DNA of 64,000 bases from Candidatus Gastranaerophilales bacterium (GCA_944326545.1 CALVEH010000004.1:206484-270483), one strand, 5' to 3'; shown: positions 44,429 to 52,759, counted from the stretch's first letter. Program-made: numbers and translations. Notes: generated by a model from the sequence alone, not told the origin.

Positions 44429-45649
44429 TCATTTTTCTTCGTCGCCTGGCACCTTTAAAACCTCACAGGCGTTTTTTTTGCCTAAAAATATCGGCTCAAG
44501 TTTTATATTTAATTTATCTGTGAATTTTTGATAATCTTTATTAACAGGTGTAGGTTTGCCGTTTTCAACAGCAGTTAAAAACGCTTTTGCATTTTTGGGA
44601 GCGATATTGTTGTTTAAAAAATCTTTTGAGTATGCACTATCTTTCCTTGCAGGAACAATCAATCCGCTTTTTGTTAATTGTTTTAATGATTCATTTGATG
44701 AAATAAACTCAATAAATTTTATAGCTTCTTTTTTGTGTTTAGAAGATTTGGAAAGTGCATATCCTGATGCATCGATATTAACTATTGAGCCTTTAGTACC
44801 TTTTGGAAACTGAGCAACATCCCAGTTAAATTTTGCTTCTTCTCTATATTTAGGCACAAGCCATCTGCCTGTAATATGCATTGCTATTTTTTGCTGCAAA
44901 AACATTTGAGCCATTGTCATACTTGCGCTGTCTGATTTTTTTGGTGCAACTTTGTATTTATTTGCCAAATTTGCATAGAAATTTATTGAATCAATCGTAA
45001 TTTTTTCATTTATTAAAACTTTTTTGCCTGAATCATCAAGCAAAGCTCCACCATTGCTGAACAAAAACGGCATCCAAAACAAAACATCGGTTTCAAAACT
45101 TGTTCCCCAAACTTTGTTATGTGATTTTTCTTTAATCTGTTGAGAGGTTTTTAAAAATTCTCTTAAAGTCATATTGTCAGACGGGTACGGTATTTTGTAC
45201 CTGTCAAAAATATCTTTGTTGTAATAAACAACCAAACAGGAAACATCTCTTGGTATTGCATAAATTTTATTGTCTATAGTGAAGCCTTTTAATGATTTTT
45301 CAAAAAAATCATCTCTTTTTATATAAGGTGTTAAATCTTCTAAAACGTTAGCATCAACATACTTTGGCAGATAATAATTGTTTATAAAAACAACATCAGG
45401 AGCAAGATTTGATGCAAACAAAAGATGCAACTTTTGGAAATAATTTTGGGGAATATGCACAAATTCAACTTTTATGTCAGGGTTTTCTTTCTCAAATTTG
45501 TTAATCAAAGGTTTTAAAAGAGCAACCTCACTTTGGGAGCCCCAACTAGAAAATTTTATTGTCACCTTATTTTCTTTAGGGCGCAAAGTTGTTGCAAAAA
45601 GCAAAAGCAAACAACAAATTAAAACCAATAAAATATAGATTTTTTTCAT
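44429..45649 (-). CDS. Extracellular solute-binding protein (sugar ABC transporter type)
   Basis: The 406 residues have an N-terminal signal/anchor (KKIYILLVLICCLLLLFA) and then the family 1 SBP fold: TIKFSSWGSQSEVALLKPLINKFEKENPDIKVEFVHIPQNYFQKLHLLFASNLAPDVVFIN, and the closing hinge part MHITGRWLVPKYREEAKFNWDVAQFPKG, with GYALSKSSKHKKEAIKFIEFISSNES. It resembles MalE/UgpB-type binding proteins for sugars or glycerol phosphate. No lipobox is clear, though a CC pair lies within the hydrophobic stretch. No permease or ATPase gene is nearby. Confidence 0.9.
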   Translation of the reverse strand: MKKIYILLVLICCLLLLFATTLRPKENKVTIKFSSWGSQSEVALLKPLINKFEKENPDIKVEFVHIPQNYFQKLHLLFASNLAPDVVFINNYYLPKYVDANVLEDLTPYIKRDDFFEKSLKGFTIDNKIYAIPRDVSCLVVYYNKDIFDRYKIPYPSDNMTLREFLKTSQQIKEKSHNKVWGTSFETDVLFWMPFLFSNGGALLDDSGKKVLINEKITIDSINFYANLANKYKVAPKKSDSASMTMAQMFLQQKIAMHITGRWLVPKYREEAKFNWDVAQFPKGTKGSIVNIDASGYALSKSSKHKKEAIKFIEFISSNESLKQLTKSGLIVPARKDSAYSKDFLNNNIAPKNAKAFLTAVENGKPTPVNKDYQKFTDKLNIKLEPIFLGKKNACEVLKVPGDEEK

Positions 45650-45658
45650 TTTAACCGA

Positions 45659-46462
45659 TTAAATATTTGTGATTAAATCCATCTTGTTATCGGAAACTTC
45701 TACCAACGCATTGTATTCATCAAGTTTTACTATGTATCTTTCACCTGTTTTTTTAGTTTCTGATAGTCTTGCTCGGATTTCTTTAGTCTTGATGCTTTCA
45801 AATTGGTTTAAAAGAAAAATTTCATCATTAATATATCCGATTAAAGAGTATTTTTGGTTGTATTGAACAAGACAAAAACCCTTGTTTGAAGCAAGTGGAG
45901 ATGTATATAAAAGTCTAGGGTTGGGGATTTGATCAAGTGATGTTGAAAATTCAAAATATTTTTTTACAAAGGATTGAGGAATCTCTTTTGTGTTTGTTCT
46001 TTTATAATTGTTAGTTGGTATAGACGATTCTAATTTGACAATTTCTTCAGGCAAAGTGTCTTGTTCTTCTTCTGAATCTGAGTCTTTAACAATTTTTATA
46101 TTACCGATAGTTTGTTCATCTTCTGAAGGTTCTTTTGTTATTTCTTTAAAAGTTCTCACTGCAATATAAACTATCGCAAAAGGGAATGTAATAACGGCAA
46201 ATATCGCTAAGAAAGTTCCTATATCGAATCCTTCTTTTTTTTCAACATACATTGTTCTTTCCGGAGGTAATGTACCGTTAATGAGTTGTTCGGCTTCAGG
46301 GTTGTATTTAGGGTCAAGAACCTTGTATTTGTAGTCAGATGCGTTTGCAAAATCAGATGTATTGAACATCATAAAGATGAACATGATACAGCCAAATACA
46401 ATTTTTAGTATATTTTTCTTTGTAATATTTTCCATTTGAAAGATACAACCCAATGTCTTCAT
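45659..46462 (-). CDS. Membrane protein with FliO-like C-terminal region (tentative)
   Basis: Two hydrophobic segments (about 18-33 and 80-103) border a short periplasmic part. An acidic linker and a C-terminal cytoplasmic domain follow, whose KGFCLVQYNQKYSLIGYINDEIFLLNQFE (about 194-222) reads like the V-x-x-G-x-x-LLIG-x-x-x-x-x-x-LL pattern of FliO. FliO assists FliP assembly. The start is uncertain: M1 (46462) and M10 (46435) both lack a clear ribosome binding site. It sits next to the binding-protein gene with a 9-base gap. Without an HMM search this remains a guess. Confidence 0.55.
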   Translation of the reverse strand: MKTLGCIFQMENITKKNILKIVFGCIMFIFMMFNTSDFANASDYKYKVLDPKYNPEAEQLINGTLPPERTMYVEKKEGFDIGTFLAIFAVITFPFAIVYIAVRTFKEITKEPSEDEQTIGNIKIVKDSDSEEEQDTLPEEIVKLESSIPTNNYKRTNTKEIPQSFVKKYFEFSTSLDQIPNPRLLYTSPLASNKGFCLVQYNQKYSLIGYINDEIFLLNQFESIKTKEIRARLSETKKTGERYIVKLDEYNALVEVSDNKMDLITNI

Positions 46463-46654
46463 AATTTGATTTTAGCAATAACTTTTAAAAATTAAAATTA
46501 TTGTTAAAAAACTTTAAAGCCACACTTTGTATTCGTGCAATATTAATGCCGACAGCTTGTTAACATTGTAGCAAAAAGCTCGTTTATTTTTCAACATGAT
46601 TGTTAAGACAATTTCATATAACAAACGACTTATATTATTCGGCAAATAGTTTTG

Positions 46655-47092
46655 CTATGCTCTTTTTAACGAATCTACAAGACCTTTTAGCCCAAGCTTG
46701 TAGCTGTCAGCACCAAAACCGCAAATTTGACCTATACAAACAGGTGCTATAAAAGAATTTTTTCTAAATTCTTCTCTCGCGTGGATATTTGATATATGAA
46801 CTTCAACAGCAGGCAACGCTACAGCACTTATTGCATCTCTTATGGCAACACTTGTGTGAGTGTATGCAGCGGGGTTTATAACAATGCCTTGGCAATCATT
46901 TTTGGCGCTTTGGATTTTGTCTACAATTTCGCCTTCGATGTTGCTTTGAAAAAACTCTGTATCAACTCCGAGCTCTTTTGCGTATTCGTTTAATTCATCG
47001 TTGATTTTTTGCATTGTCAAAGTACCGTAAATTTCCGGTTCACGAGTACCGAGCAAATTTATATTAGGACCGTTAATTACAAGTATTTTCAT
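46655..47092 (-). CDS. aroQ: Type II 3-dehydroquinate dehydratase
   Basis: Third step of the shikimate pathway. The 145 residues match the small dodecameric type: [22 protein letters not shown] with catalytic Y22, [15 protein letters not shown], and [16 protein letters not shown] with H99. Length is standard. It is the only gene of its unit. Confidence 0.96.
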   Translation of the reverse strand: MKILVINGPNINLLGTREPEIYGTLTMQKINDELNEYAKELGVDTEFFQSNIEGEIVDKIQSAKNDCQGIVINPAAYTHTSVAIRDAISAVALPAVEVHISNIHAREEFRKNSFIAPVCIGQICGFGADSYKLGLKGLVDSLKRA

Positions 47093-47121
47093 ACATATAA
47101 TCTATCATGGAGCTATTCGTT

Positions 47122-47149
47122 TTGTCTAATTTTAATTTTGCATTATAAT
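47122..47149 (+). promoter_or_regulatory. Promoter for the DUF151 gene
   Basis: TTGTCT (47122-47127), 16 bases, TATAAT (47144-47149), 31 bases before the start codon. Confidence 0.5.
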
Positions 47150-47180
47150 ATGTATTGAGCTTAAGTAGAGGACGATTTTT

Positions 47181-47687
47181 ATGATAGAAATGAAAGTAAT
47201 GGGTATAGCACTTGATACAAGGACAGGATCTCCTATTGTTGTATTGCACGATATGGATAACAGAAAAGCTTTACCTATCTGGATTGGTTCGGCTGAAGCC
47301 AGTGCTATCATAAGAAAAATTGAAAACATAGCTGTTTCTCGTCCTATGACTCACGACTTGATTATTCAATTTGTAGAAAAGATGGGCGGTACTATCGACC
47401 GTATCGAAATCAACGACGTTGAAAAAGAGACATACTACGCTAATGTGTATGTTAAAAAAGACGAAGAAGAAATTGTTATCGATGCTAGACCATCAGATGC
47501 TATTGCTATTGCAATAAGAGTGGAAGCACCGATTTATGTTACTGCCAACGTTTTAGCTAACGGTTCTGTTTCCTGCGATGCAGCAAAAGACGAAGAAGAA
47601 GCTCAAGAGTTCAGAAACTTTATCCAATCAATCAAGCCTTCTGATTTTGAAAAACTTTTAAAACACGATAAAGAATCTGACCAATAA
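47181..47687 (+). CDS. Bifunctional nuclease family protein (DUF151)
   Basis: The 168 residues match the bacterial/plant bifunctional nuclease family: MIEMKVMGIALDTRTGSPIVVLHDMDNRKALPIWIGSAEASAIIRKIENI, then RPMTHDLI and IDARPSDAIAIAIRVEAPIYV. Plant homologues cut RNA and single-stranded DNA; the bacterial role is unclear. GTAGAGGACG precedes the ATG. The next gene starts 18 bases downstream, so the two may be co-transcribed. Confidence 0.92.
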   Translation: MIEMKVMGIALDTRTGSPIVVLHDMDNRKALPIWIGSAEASAIIRKIENIAVSRPMTHDLIIQFVEKMGGTIDRIEINDVEKETYYANVYVKKDEEEIVIDARPSDAIAIAIRVEAPIYVTANVLANGSVSCDAAKDEEEAQEFRNFIQSIKPSDFEKLLKHDKESDQ

Positions 47688-47705
47688 AAAGAATCAGGGT
47701 TTGTG

Positions 47706-49346
47706 ATGGAAAAATATTTTGCACCCGAAAAAGTTTTTCTGTTTTTTGTTATTTTTATCGGGTTGTTTATGGTGCTTTTTATTCCTCCGTTTCAATCACA
47801 AGACGAACCTAATCATTTTAAAAGGGCTTATTCTGTTTCTGCTTTAAAAATTTTTTCCGTTAAAAACAATGTTCTTTTAGGCAACAATTTGCCTTGTGTA
47901 ATACAAAGTTTTATCAATGCAGCTTCAGACACAGGCAAAGAAGTTGTTTACGCTCAATCTGGATATAAGTATTCTTTTAAAGAATTTAAAAAACTTTTGA
48001 ATTTTGAACTTGATAAAACCAAACAATGTTTTTTTAATTATCCAAATATGGCAATATATTCACCTTTGGCGTATTTGCCGCAAAGTATCGGTATTTTGTT
48101 TGCGTCTTTTTTTAGTTCAAAAATTCTTTTTATATTTTTGGCAGCGAGAATTTTTAATCTCCTGTTTTTCACTCTGTTATGTTTTTACGCAATTAAGACA
48201 ACTCCGTATTTAAAGTGGGTTTTTGCTCTTGTTTTAAGCTGTCCGATGTGTATTGCTCTTGCCTCATCGTTGTCAGCGGATGCTGTTTTGATAAGCTGTT
48301 GCGCATTGTTTTTTGCAAAAATTCTTGAAATTGTCAATTCAGAGAATTATATAAAAACAAAAGATATTTTTCTTTTAGTTATACTTTCAGTAATCATTGC
48401 TATGACTAAACAAAGTTTTTGGTTTTTGCTGTTCATATTTTTGATTCCAAAAGATAAATTACAAAAAAAATATTTTTCGGTTTTGTCGTTTGTTTTAGTT
48501 CCTTCATTTATATTTTATTTTTTATGGTCAATGTATGCATCTTCAATAATGGTGCCTTTAAACGATTCTGATGTGAGTTCACACGTTAGTTATATCCTTT
48601 CAAATCCTGTCAGCTTTATTTTGCTTGTTGCAAAAACAGTTTTTAATACAGATGTTATATATCAGTCGATAGGGGTGTTGGGCTGGAAAAGTTTGTATTT
48701 TAACAATATCTATTATTTAGCTTTTGTTGTGGTTTTACTTGCCAATTTGTTTTGTGGAGAAAATTGTCCGAGAAAAATTCGTGATAAGGAACACTCTGCC
48801 GAGCAAAAGCTGACTAAATGTCAGTTTTTGCCAGAGGAAGATGTGAACGAATTTTTGGAGTGTCACCTTGAAAAGGTGAGCAGTGGCGGCTCGAAAGTTC
48901 GAGGCGACAACTGCGACACCAGATTAAATAAAAAGCCTAATCTTTTGGTTTGGCAAAAAATGCTGTGTTTATTTGTGATAATTTTTAATGTCTTGTTGAT
49001 CTGTGCAACGACTTTTTGTTTTTGGACATACAAAAACACATTTAACTATATAGAGCTGCAAGGAAGATATTTGCTGCCGTTTGCGTTGCCGTTTTTGCTT
49101 TTTATGAGCGGTTTTGTTAGCGATTTGTTTAAAAGATGTCCGAGAAAAATTCGTGATAAGAAGCAAAGCGACGTGAACGAATTTTTGGAGTGTCACCTTG
49201 AAAAGGTGAGCAGTGGCGGCTCGAAGGTTCGAGGCGACAACTGCGACACTAGATTAAATCGTTTTGTTGTTCTAAATGTTTTATTCTTGGGGTTTTCCGG
49301 CTTGTATGTGTCTGCACTGATTTTTAAAACATATTTTTGTTTGTAG
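47706..49346 (+). CDS. DUF2142 membrane protein carrying two in-frame repeat-A insertions
   Basis: A GT-C-like polytopic membrane protein: it starts with VFLFFVIFIGLFMVLFIPPFQSQDEPNHFKRAY (the family D-E-P-x-H loop), then YPNMAIYSPLAYLPQSIGI, SCPMCIALASSLSADAVLI and the C-terminal IELQGRYLLPFALPFLLF. Two stretches foreign to the family interrupt it: residues 354-408 (CPRKIRDKEH...DTRLN) and 478-518 (CPRKIRDKKQ...DTRLN). Both are encoded by copies of repeat A and both lie in hydrophilic loops between membrane segments. Without them the protein would be about 450 residues. The start ATG at 47706 overlaps a GTG at 47703. Confidence 0.85.
   Translation: MEKYFAPEKVFLFFVIFIGLFMVLFIPPFQSQDEPNHFKRAYSVSALKIFSVKNNVLLGNNLPCVIQSFINAASDTGKEVVYAQSGYKYSFKEFKKLLNFELDKTKQCFFNYPNMAIYSPLAYLPQSIGILFASFFSSKILFIFLAARIFNLLFFTLLCFYAIKTTPYLKWVFALVLSCPMCIALASSLSADAVLISCCALFFAKILEIVNSENYIKTKDIFLLVILSVIIAMTKQSFWFLLFIFLIPKDKLQKKYFSVLSFVLVPSFIFYFLWSMYASSIMVPLNDSDVSSHVSYILSNPVSFILLVAKTVFNTDVIYQSIGVLGWKSLYFNNIYYLAFVVVLLANLFCGENCPRKIRDKEHSAEQKLTKCQFLPEEDVNEFLECHLEKVSSGGSKVRGDNCDTRLNKKPNLLVWQKMLCLFVIIFNVLLICATTFCFWTYKNTFNYIELQGRYLLPFALPFLLFMSGFVSDLFKRCPRKIRDKKQSDVNEFLECHLEKVSSGGSKVRGDNCDTRLNRFVVLNVLFLGFSGLYVSALIFKTYFCL
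48765..48929 (+). repeat. Repeat family A inserted in frame (copy 1, 55 codons)
   Basis: TGTCCGAGAAAAATTCGTGA to GACACCAGATTAAA, in the same orientation and reading frame as the DUF2142 gene, 165 bases. It contains the CTGACTAAATGTCAG hairpin module that is missing in copy 2, and the CACCTTGAAAAGGTG and CTCGAAAGTTCGAG hairpins. Confidence 0.88.
49137..49259 (+). repeat. Repeat family A inserted in frame (copy 2, 41 codons)
   Basis: A 123-base copy with the same ends and peptide frame as copy 1, 42 bases (14 codons) shorter because the CTGACTAAATGTCAG module is absent. It is nearly identical over the last 85 bases. Confidence 0.88.
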
Positions 49347-49529
49347 TTGTGTTAATCTGTTGTGCAAATTTTTATTTGTTAATATTTGTAAACAAATAAA
49401 ACAAAAGAGTAAATTTTTAATATTGAGGATTCTTGTATAAGCAGAAGTTCTCAAAAATTAAGTGTGAAAAAACTATTACTAACTCCATAAACTCTATAAC
49501 CTAACTACCAAAATTACTAACCGAATCAT

Positions 49530-49561
49530 CGCCTGAGATAAAAATCAAAGGCGTTTTTTTT
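49530..49561 (+). terminator. Weak terminator before the convergent repressor gene
   Basis: CGCCT and AGGCG with a 14-base loop followed by eight T residues. Confidence 0.4.
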
Positions 49562-49582
49562 TATGTGTATGTTTTGTTTTTG

Positions 49583-50221
49583 CTATCTTGCAACTCTGCC
49601 CCACCAGCGGATTTCGCCGATGACTTCAAAATCATAGTCTCGATTTTGGCTCAAGTTAATTTCAAAGCTTCTGTATTTTGGATTGTCAGATACAACAACA
49701 ACGGTATCAGGCGGTATTTTTTGCAAACGTTTTGCGTATAATTGACCGTCTATTCTTACGCAGTAGATTTTTCCGTCATAGATTTCTTTTCTGCAATGGT
49801 CGACAAGCAGACTGTCGCCTCCGTCTATTGTCGGCATCATGCTGTCACCTTGGGCAAATATTATTTCAGAGTCATGGATATTTATGCCCAAATCCATGGC
49901 AAGCTTTTTGCTGATAGGGTAAAGTGCTGTTTGTTCTTCGTTGTAGACTGTTACGCCGTAACCCATGCTTGCTGAAACTTCTCCTAAAACAGGTATGTTA
50001 ATGCAGTCTTGTTCTTCGCCGTCGGAGCTTGATTGGTTTGCGATTGTCAAGTTGGTTTTGAAATATTTTTTAAGTTTGTCAAGTTGTTCAAAAGACAGTT
50101 CACGATCTTTTATTTGGTTTGCATATTGTCTTGTTACGTCAAGAGCAGCTGCAATATCCGTAAAGCTGATTTTTCTTCTACACCTTGCTGTGAGCTCTTC
50201 GATGGCTTCGGTAAGTTTCAT
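49583..50221 (-). CDS. Phage-type repressor (HTH plus S24/LexA-like peptidase)
   Basis: The 212 residues have an N-terminal helix-turn-helix (about 19-41, SFTDIAAALDVTRQYANQIKDR) and a C-terminal S24 self-cleavage domain with the Ser-Lys dyad S127 in AQGDSMMPTIDGGD and K164 in GQLYAKRLQ, plus NIPVLGEVSASMG as the cleavage-loop region. This is the CI/LexA-like layout of phage repressors induced by DNA damage. AAGGAGTTTTT precedes the ATG. It is divergent from the small phage-like genes at 50483-51785 across a promoter/operator region. Confidence 0.9.
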   Translation of the reverse strand: MKLTEAIEELTARCRRKISFTDIAAALDVTRQYANQIKDRELSFEQLDKLKKYFKTNLTIANQSSSDGEEQDCINIPVLGEVSASMGYGVTVYNEEQTALYPISKKLAMDLGINIHDSEIIFAQGDSMMPTIDGGDSLLVDHCRKEIYDGKIYCVRIDGQLYAKRLQKIPPDTVVVVSDNPKYRSFEINLSQNRDYDFEVIGEIRWWGRVAR

Positions 50222-50290
50222 AAAAACTCCTTATATTTATAAACAATTTTGTCTTGTTTGCCATGTTTTTTGTGGCAACTTCATTGTTTC

Positions 50291-50319
50291 ATTTTATGAC
50301 AACACTTGACAAATGTAAA
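50291..50319 (-). promoter_or_regulatory. Promoter of the repressor gene
   Basis: On the minus strand TTTACA (50319-50314), 17 bases, TAAAAT (50296-50291). The -35 box overlaps the spacer of the divergent promoter, as in lysogeny switches. Confidence 0.55.
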
Positions 50320-50334
50320 GTAGATATTTATACT
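50306..50334 (+). promoter_or_regulatory. Strong promoter facing the phage-like genes
   Basis: TTGACA (50306-50311), exactly 17 bases, TATACT (50329-50334); near consensus. Confidence 0.7.
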
Positions 50335-50337
50335 AAA

Positions 50338-50353
50338 ATTAACAAACGTTAAT
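50338..50353. promoter_or_regulatory. Candidate repressor operator
   Basis: ATTAACAAACGTTAAT is a palindrome (ATTAAC arms around AAAC) placed on the transcription start of the plus-strand promoter. Its core AACAAACGTT recurs inverted as AACGTTTGTT at 50437-50446, and a partial match ACGTTAAC is at 50403. Confidence 0.5.
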
Positions 50354-50382
50354 AAAAAAAAGCCTGACCCCCGAGATCAGGC
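50354..50382 (-). terminator. Terminator facing the repressor gene
   Basis: GCCTGA and TCAGGC with an 9-base loop; the minus-strand reading has an eight-T tail. It would stop minus-strand transcripts coming from the right before the repressor promoter. Confidence 0.55.
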
Positions 50383-50482
50383 AAGATATATACTTCTCTT
50401 TTACGTTAACACGAATTGAGTTAAAAATCAACTAAAACGTTTGTTAAAACTTTACTACAAGCATCACAAAGATACATACTTC

Positions 50483-50677
50483 ATGAAAAACAATTGTATT
50501 TATACATCACAAAATCTTTTAACAATGTTGGATATAGCAATATCTCAGCTTATTGAAAATGAGGATTGTTCGCTTTGCAAACTTTACAATCGTAAAGATG
50601 AACGCTGTTTAATTGATGATAATTGCAGAAATTACTTGTTTGATGGTCTTTGTGCTCGAGCCTTAAACAAGATTTAA
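50483..50677 (+). CDS. Small Cys-rich phage-like protein
   Basis: Sixty-four residues from the ATG at 50483 (an in-frame TTG at 50441 is less likely). Features are a short helix (LTMLDIAISQLIENE) and a cysteine cluster CSLCKLYNRKDERCLIDDNC that could bind zinc. It ends 13 bases before the next gene and is the first gene behind the strong promoter. Family unknown. Confidence 0.6.
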   Translation: MKNNCIYTSQNLLTMLDIAISQLIENEDCSLCKLYNRKDERCLIDDNCRNYLFDGLCARALNKI

Positions 50678-50690
50678 AGGAGGAATTTAC

Positions 50691-51569
50691 ATGCAGCCGT
50701 ATTTTTCGCACGACATATTTACTCGTGAAGATTTGAATATAAAAAGATTGATAAATACTCACAAAATGGAAGGCTACGGCGTTTTTTGGGCAATAGTAGA
50801 ATTTTTGCATAACAACGATAACAAAATTAATCTTAACGAGATTGATGTTGTTGCCCAAGATTTGAAAGTTGACATAAAACTTGTTGAATCTGTCATAAAA
50901 GATTTTAAACTTTTTTCTATAAAAAGAAATATTGTGTCATCAAAACGTGTTGCTAAAAATTTTCAAATTCAAAAAGAAAAGAGTGAACTTGCAAAGAAAT
51001 CTGCAATGTCGCGCTGGAAGAAGAATTCCGACAATGCGAACGCATTGCAAACGCATTGCGAACGCAATGCTATAAAAGAAAAGAAAGAAAAGGAAATAAA
51101 AGAAAAAGAAAAAAAAGAAGAAGAAAGTAAAGAAAATAAAATACAACAAAATGAAAAAACAGAACCTCAAAAAGAAAGTTTTTTTGGACAATATGGCAAC
51201 GTCTTTCTAACCTCCTTTCAGTACGGCTCTTTAGCCGAAAAATACGGCAAGAGCCTTACTGAAACTATTATCAACGAGCTTTCTTACAACATAAGTATTG
51301 GCAAAGAGCAATGTTTTGACGAAAAATTTTCAGATGCTCATTTTGCAAGACTCGAACGCTATGCGCTGCAAAAAATGCCCAAAGTGGAAAAGAATTCTTT
51401 AAAAACAGAGCCTAACACCTATATGGCTCAACTGCCTGCGGTAGAACAAAAAACACAAAGACAAGAATGCGAAGCTTTAAAACACATTCGAGAAATTAAA
51501 GAAGGTGGAGGTGTTCCGCCGCCAAAAGAGTTTTGGGAAATAGGGAAACGATTAAAAAACGAATTATAA
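50691..51569 (+). CDS. DUF4373-type (Lin1244/Lin1753) phage replication-associated protein
   Basis: The 292-residue protein starts with the DUF4373 signature YFSHDIFTREDLNIKRLINTHKMEGYGVFWAIVEFLHNND (4-43). It continues as a winged-helix-like domain to about 100 and then a Lys/Glu-rich linker (about 130-165). A second helical part includes FFGQYGNVFLTSFQYGSLAEKYG. Proteins of this kind are found in prophages and mobile elements, likely in replication initiation or helicase loading. AAAGGAGGAATTTAC is an excellent ribosome binding site. Confidence 0.85.
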   Translation: MQPYFSHDIFTREDLNIKRLINTHKMEGYGVFWAIVEFLHNNDNKINLNEIDVVAQDLKVDIKLVESVIKDFKLFSIKRNIVSSKRVAKNFQIQKEKSELAKKSAMSRWKKNSDNANALQTHCERNAIKEKKEKEIKEKEKKEEESKENKIQQNEKTEPQKESFFGQYGNVFLTSFQYGSLAEKYGKSLTETIINELSYNISIGKEQCFDEKFSDAHFARLERYALQKMPKVEKNSLKTEPNTYMAQLPAVEQKTQRQECEALKHIREIKEGGGVPPPKEFWEIGKRLKNEL

Positions 51570-51590
51570 AATTTTACGGGAGTGAGATTA

Positions 51591-51779
51591 ATGCTTTTTA
51601 ACGAAGAACAGATACAAATTGCAAAACTTGTGCAAAACGGTTTCACCAATATCGAAATAGGCGAAGAATTGGGCTATAGTGCAGATTGTATAAAAAAACG
51701 TTTGAGCAAGTTGTACAAAACAATAGGAGTGAAAAAAAGAATCGAGTTTGTAAAATGGTTGGCAAACAATCCTGTGTAA
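51591..51779 (+). CDS. Small LuxR-type helix-turn-helix protein
   Basis: Sixty-two residues starting at the ATG at 51591, where CGGGAG lies 8 bases upstream (GTG 51582 is an alternative). FNEEQIQIAKLVQNGFTNIEIGEELGYSADCIKKRLSKLYKTIGVKKRIEFVKWL is a complete GerE/LuxR C-terminal domain and nothing else. It is the third gene of the small phage-like unit, 21 bases after the DUF4373 gene. Confidence 0.8.
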   Translation: MLFNEEQIQIAKLVQNGFTNIEIGEELGYSADCIKKRLSKLYKTIGVKKRIEFVKWLANNPV

Positions 51780-51784
51780 AATTT

Positions 51785-52501
51785 TTAAACCCAGTTTTTA
51801 GCATACCTTTTGACATAATAGTTTGTATCTTGTGCCAAAAGTTGTTTTGCTTGGTTTATAAAATCTTTGTCACTTTTTAGAGAGTCTAGGAGCATTGCTG
51901 TTTTTTCACGTATTGTGTATTCTCTTATTTTTAAACATTGTTGCAAAACATTTTGCAGTTTTGAATCACAATCCGGAGAAAGAGCACATAAAGCTTCAAG
52001 ACCCCAATAAAGATTAAAAAGTTTTTTTGTGTACCAGTTGCTGCGTTTTAACTTTTCTAGCTCATCAAAAATTACATCAAAACGGTTGTACAGGTTATTT
52101 AAAAAATACTTTTTGTCTTTTAAGTATGGCAAAACATCTATGATAAGCCTGCAAATATTGGGGTTAATATCGTTAACCGCTTTTAAAAGTGCGTCTGATA
52201 TTTTGGTTGTTTGAAAGAAATTTTGCAAAGAAGGATTTTGCATAAATTCGTTAATCTTGTGTGCACACGCCTCACGGATTAGACCGTGGTGCTCAGTAAG
52301 ATGGTAAACAAGCAAATCTGCTTCTTGTTGGTTGCGCACATCCTCAAGTTTTAAAATACAAATCTGTTTTTCTACATCGATTTGCGAATCAGATTCAGAA
52401 CTTGTTTTGAGCAAATCAAAAATCTCATCACGGGTGTGTTCTTTTTCACACAGAATTACAGCTTTTTCAATCTCATTTAAAATTTTAATATCTTCACTCA
52501 T
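51785..52501 (-). CDS. HEAT-repeat-like helical protein
   Basis: The 238 residues form an array of helical pairs such as HHGLIREACAHKINEFM, INPNICRLIIDVLPYL, IREYTIREKTAMLLDSLKSD and YYVKRYAKNWV, typical of HEAT/ARM-type scaffolds. There is no catalytic motif. The gene ends 6 bases from the converging HTH gene. The specific role is unknown. Confidence 0.7.
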   Translation of the reverse strand: MSEDIKILNEIEKAVILCEKEHTRDEIFDLLKTSSESDSQIDVEKQICILKLEDVRNQQEADLLVYHLTEHHGLIREACAHKINEFMQNPSLQNFFQTTKISDALLKAVNDINPNICRLIIDVLPYLKDKKYFLNNLYNRFDVIFDELEKLKRSNWYTKKLFNLYWGLEALCALSPDCDSKLQNVLQQCLKIREYTIREKTAMLLDSLKSDKDFINQAKQLLAQDTNYYVKRYAKNWV

Positions 52502-52591
52502 AACTTAAACTATAACACAATCGGGGCTTAAAGAAACAAAGCACAAGCAATAAAATTAGCAGAGTAACCGTAAAAAACGAGAGGGGAAAAT

Positions 52592-52759
52592 ATGGGAGAA
52601 CTGGTTGATTTAATGAAAGAAATTCTTATGCTTAAACCCGAAGCACGCTACGCTGTCGGTTTAACAAGCTTGAAGAGAAAACCTGTTCAAGTTATTAAAA
52701 AAGCGAAAAAGAAAGTAAAAAAAGAGGTAAAACTTTCTGATTTGATGAGAAGAGCATAG
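52592..52759 (+). CDS. Small basic protein, 55 aa
   Basis: A short open frame beginning MGELVDLMKEILMLKPEARY and ending KEVKLSDLMRRA. It has a very basic middle (KAKKKVKKEVK) and a good ribosome binding site, GAGGGGAAAA, 5-8 bases upstream. The family is unknown. The coding pattern and ribosome binding site support it. It lies between the HEAT-like gene (divergent) and uvrC. Confidence 0.6.
   Translation: MGELVDLMKEILMLKPEARYAVGLTSLKRKPVQVIKKAKKKVKKEVKLSDLMRRA

Noticed and set aside
49583..51779. A complete prophage
   Set aside because: No integrase, terminase, portal, capsid or tail genes and no att-like direct repeats were seen; it is at most a remnant or small satellite.
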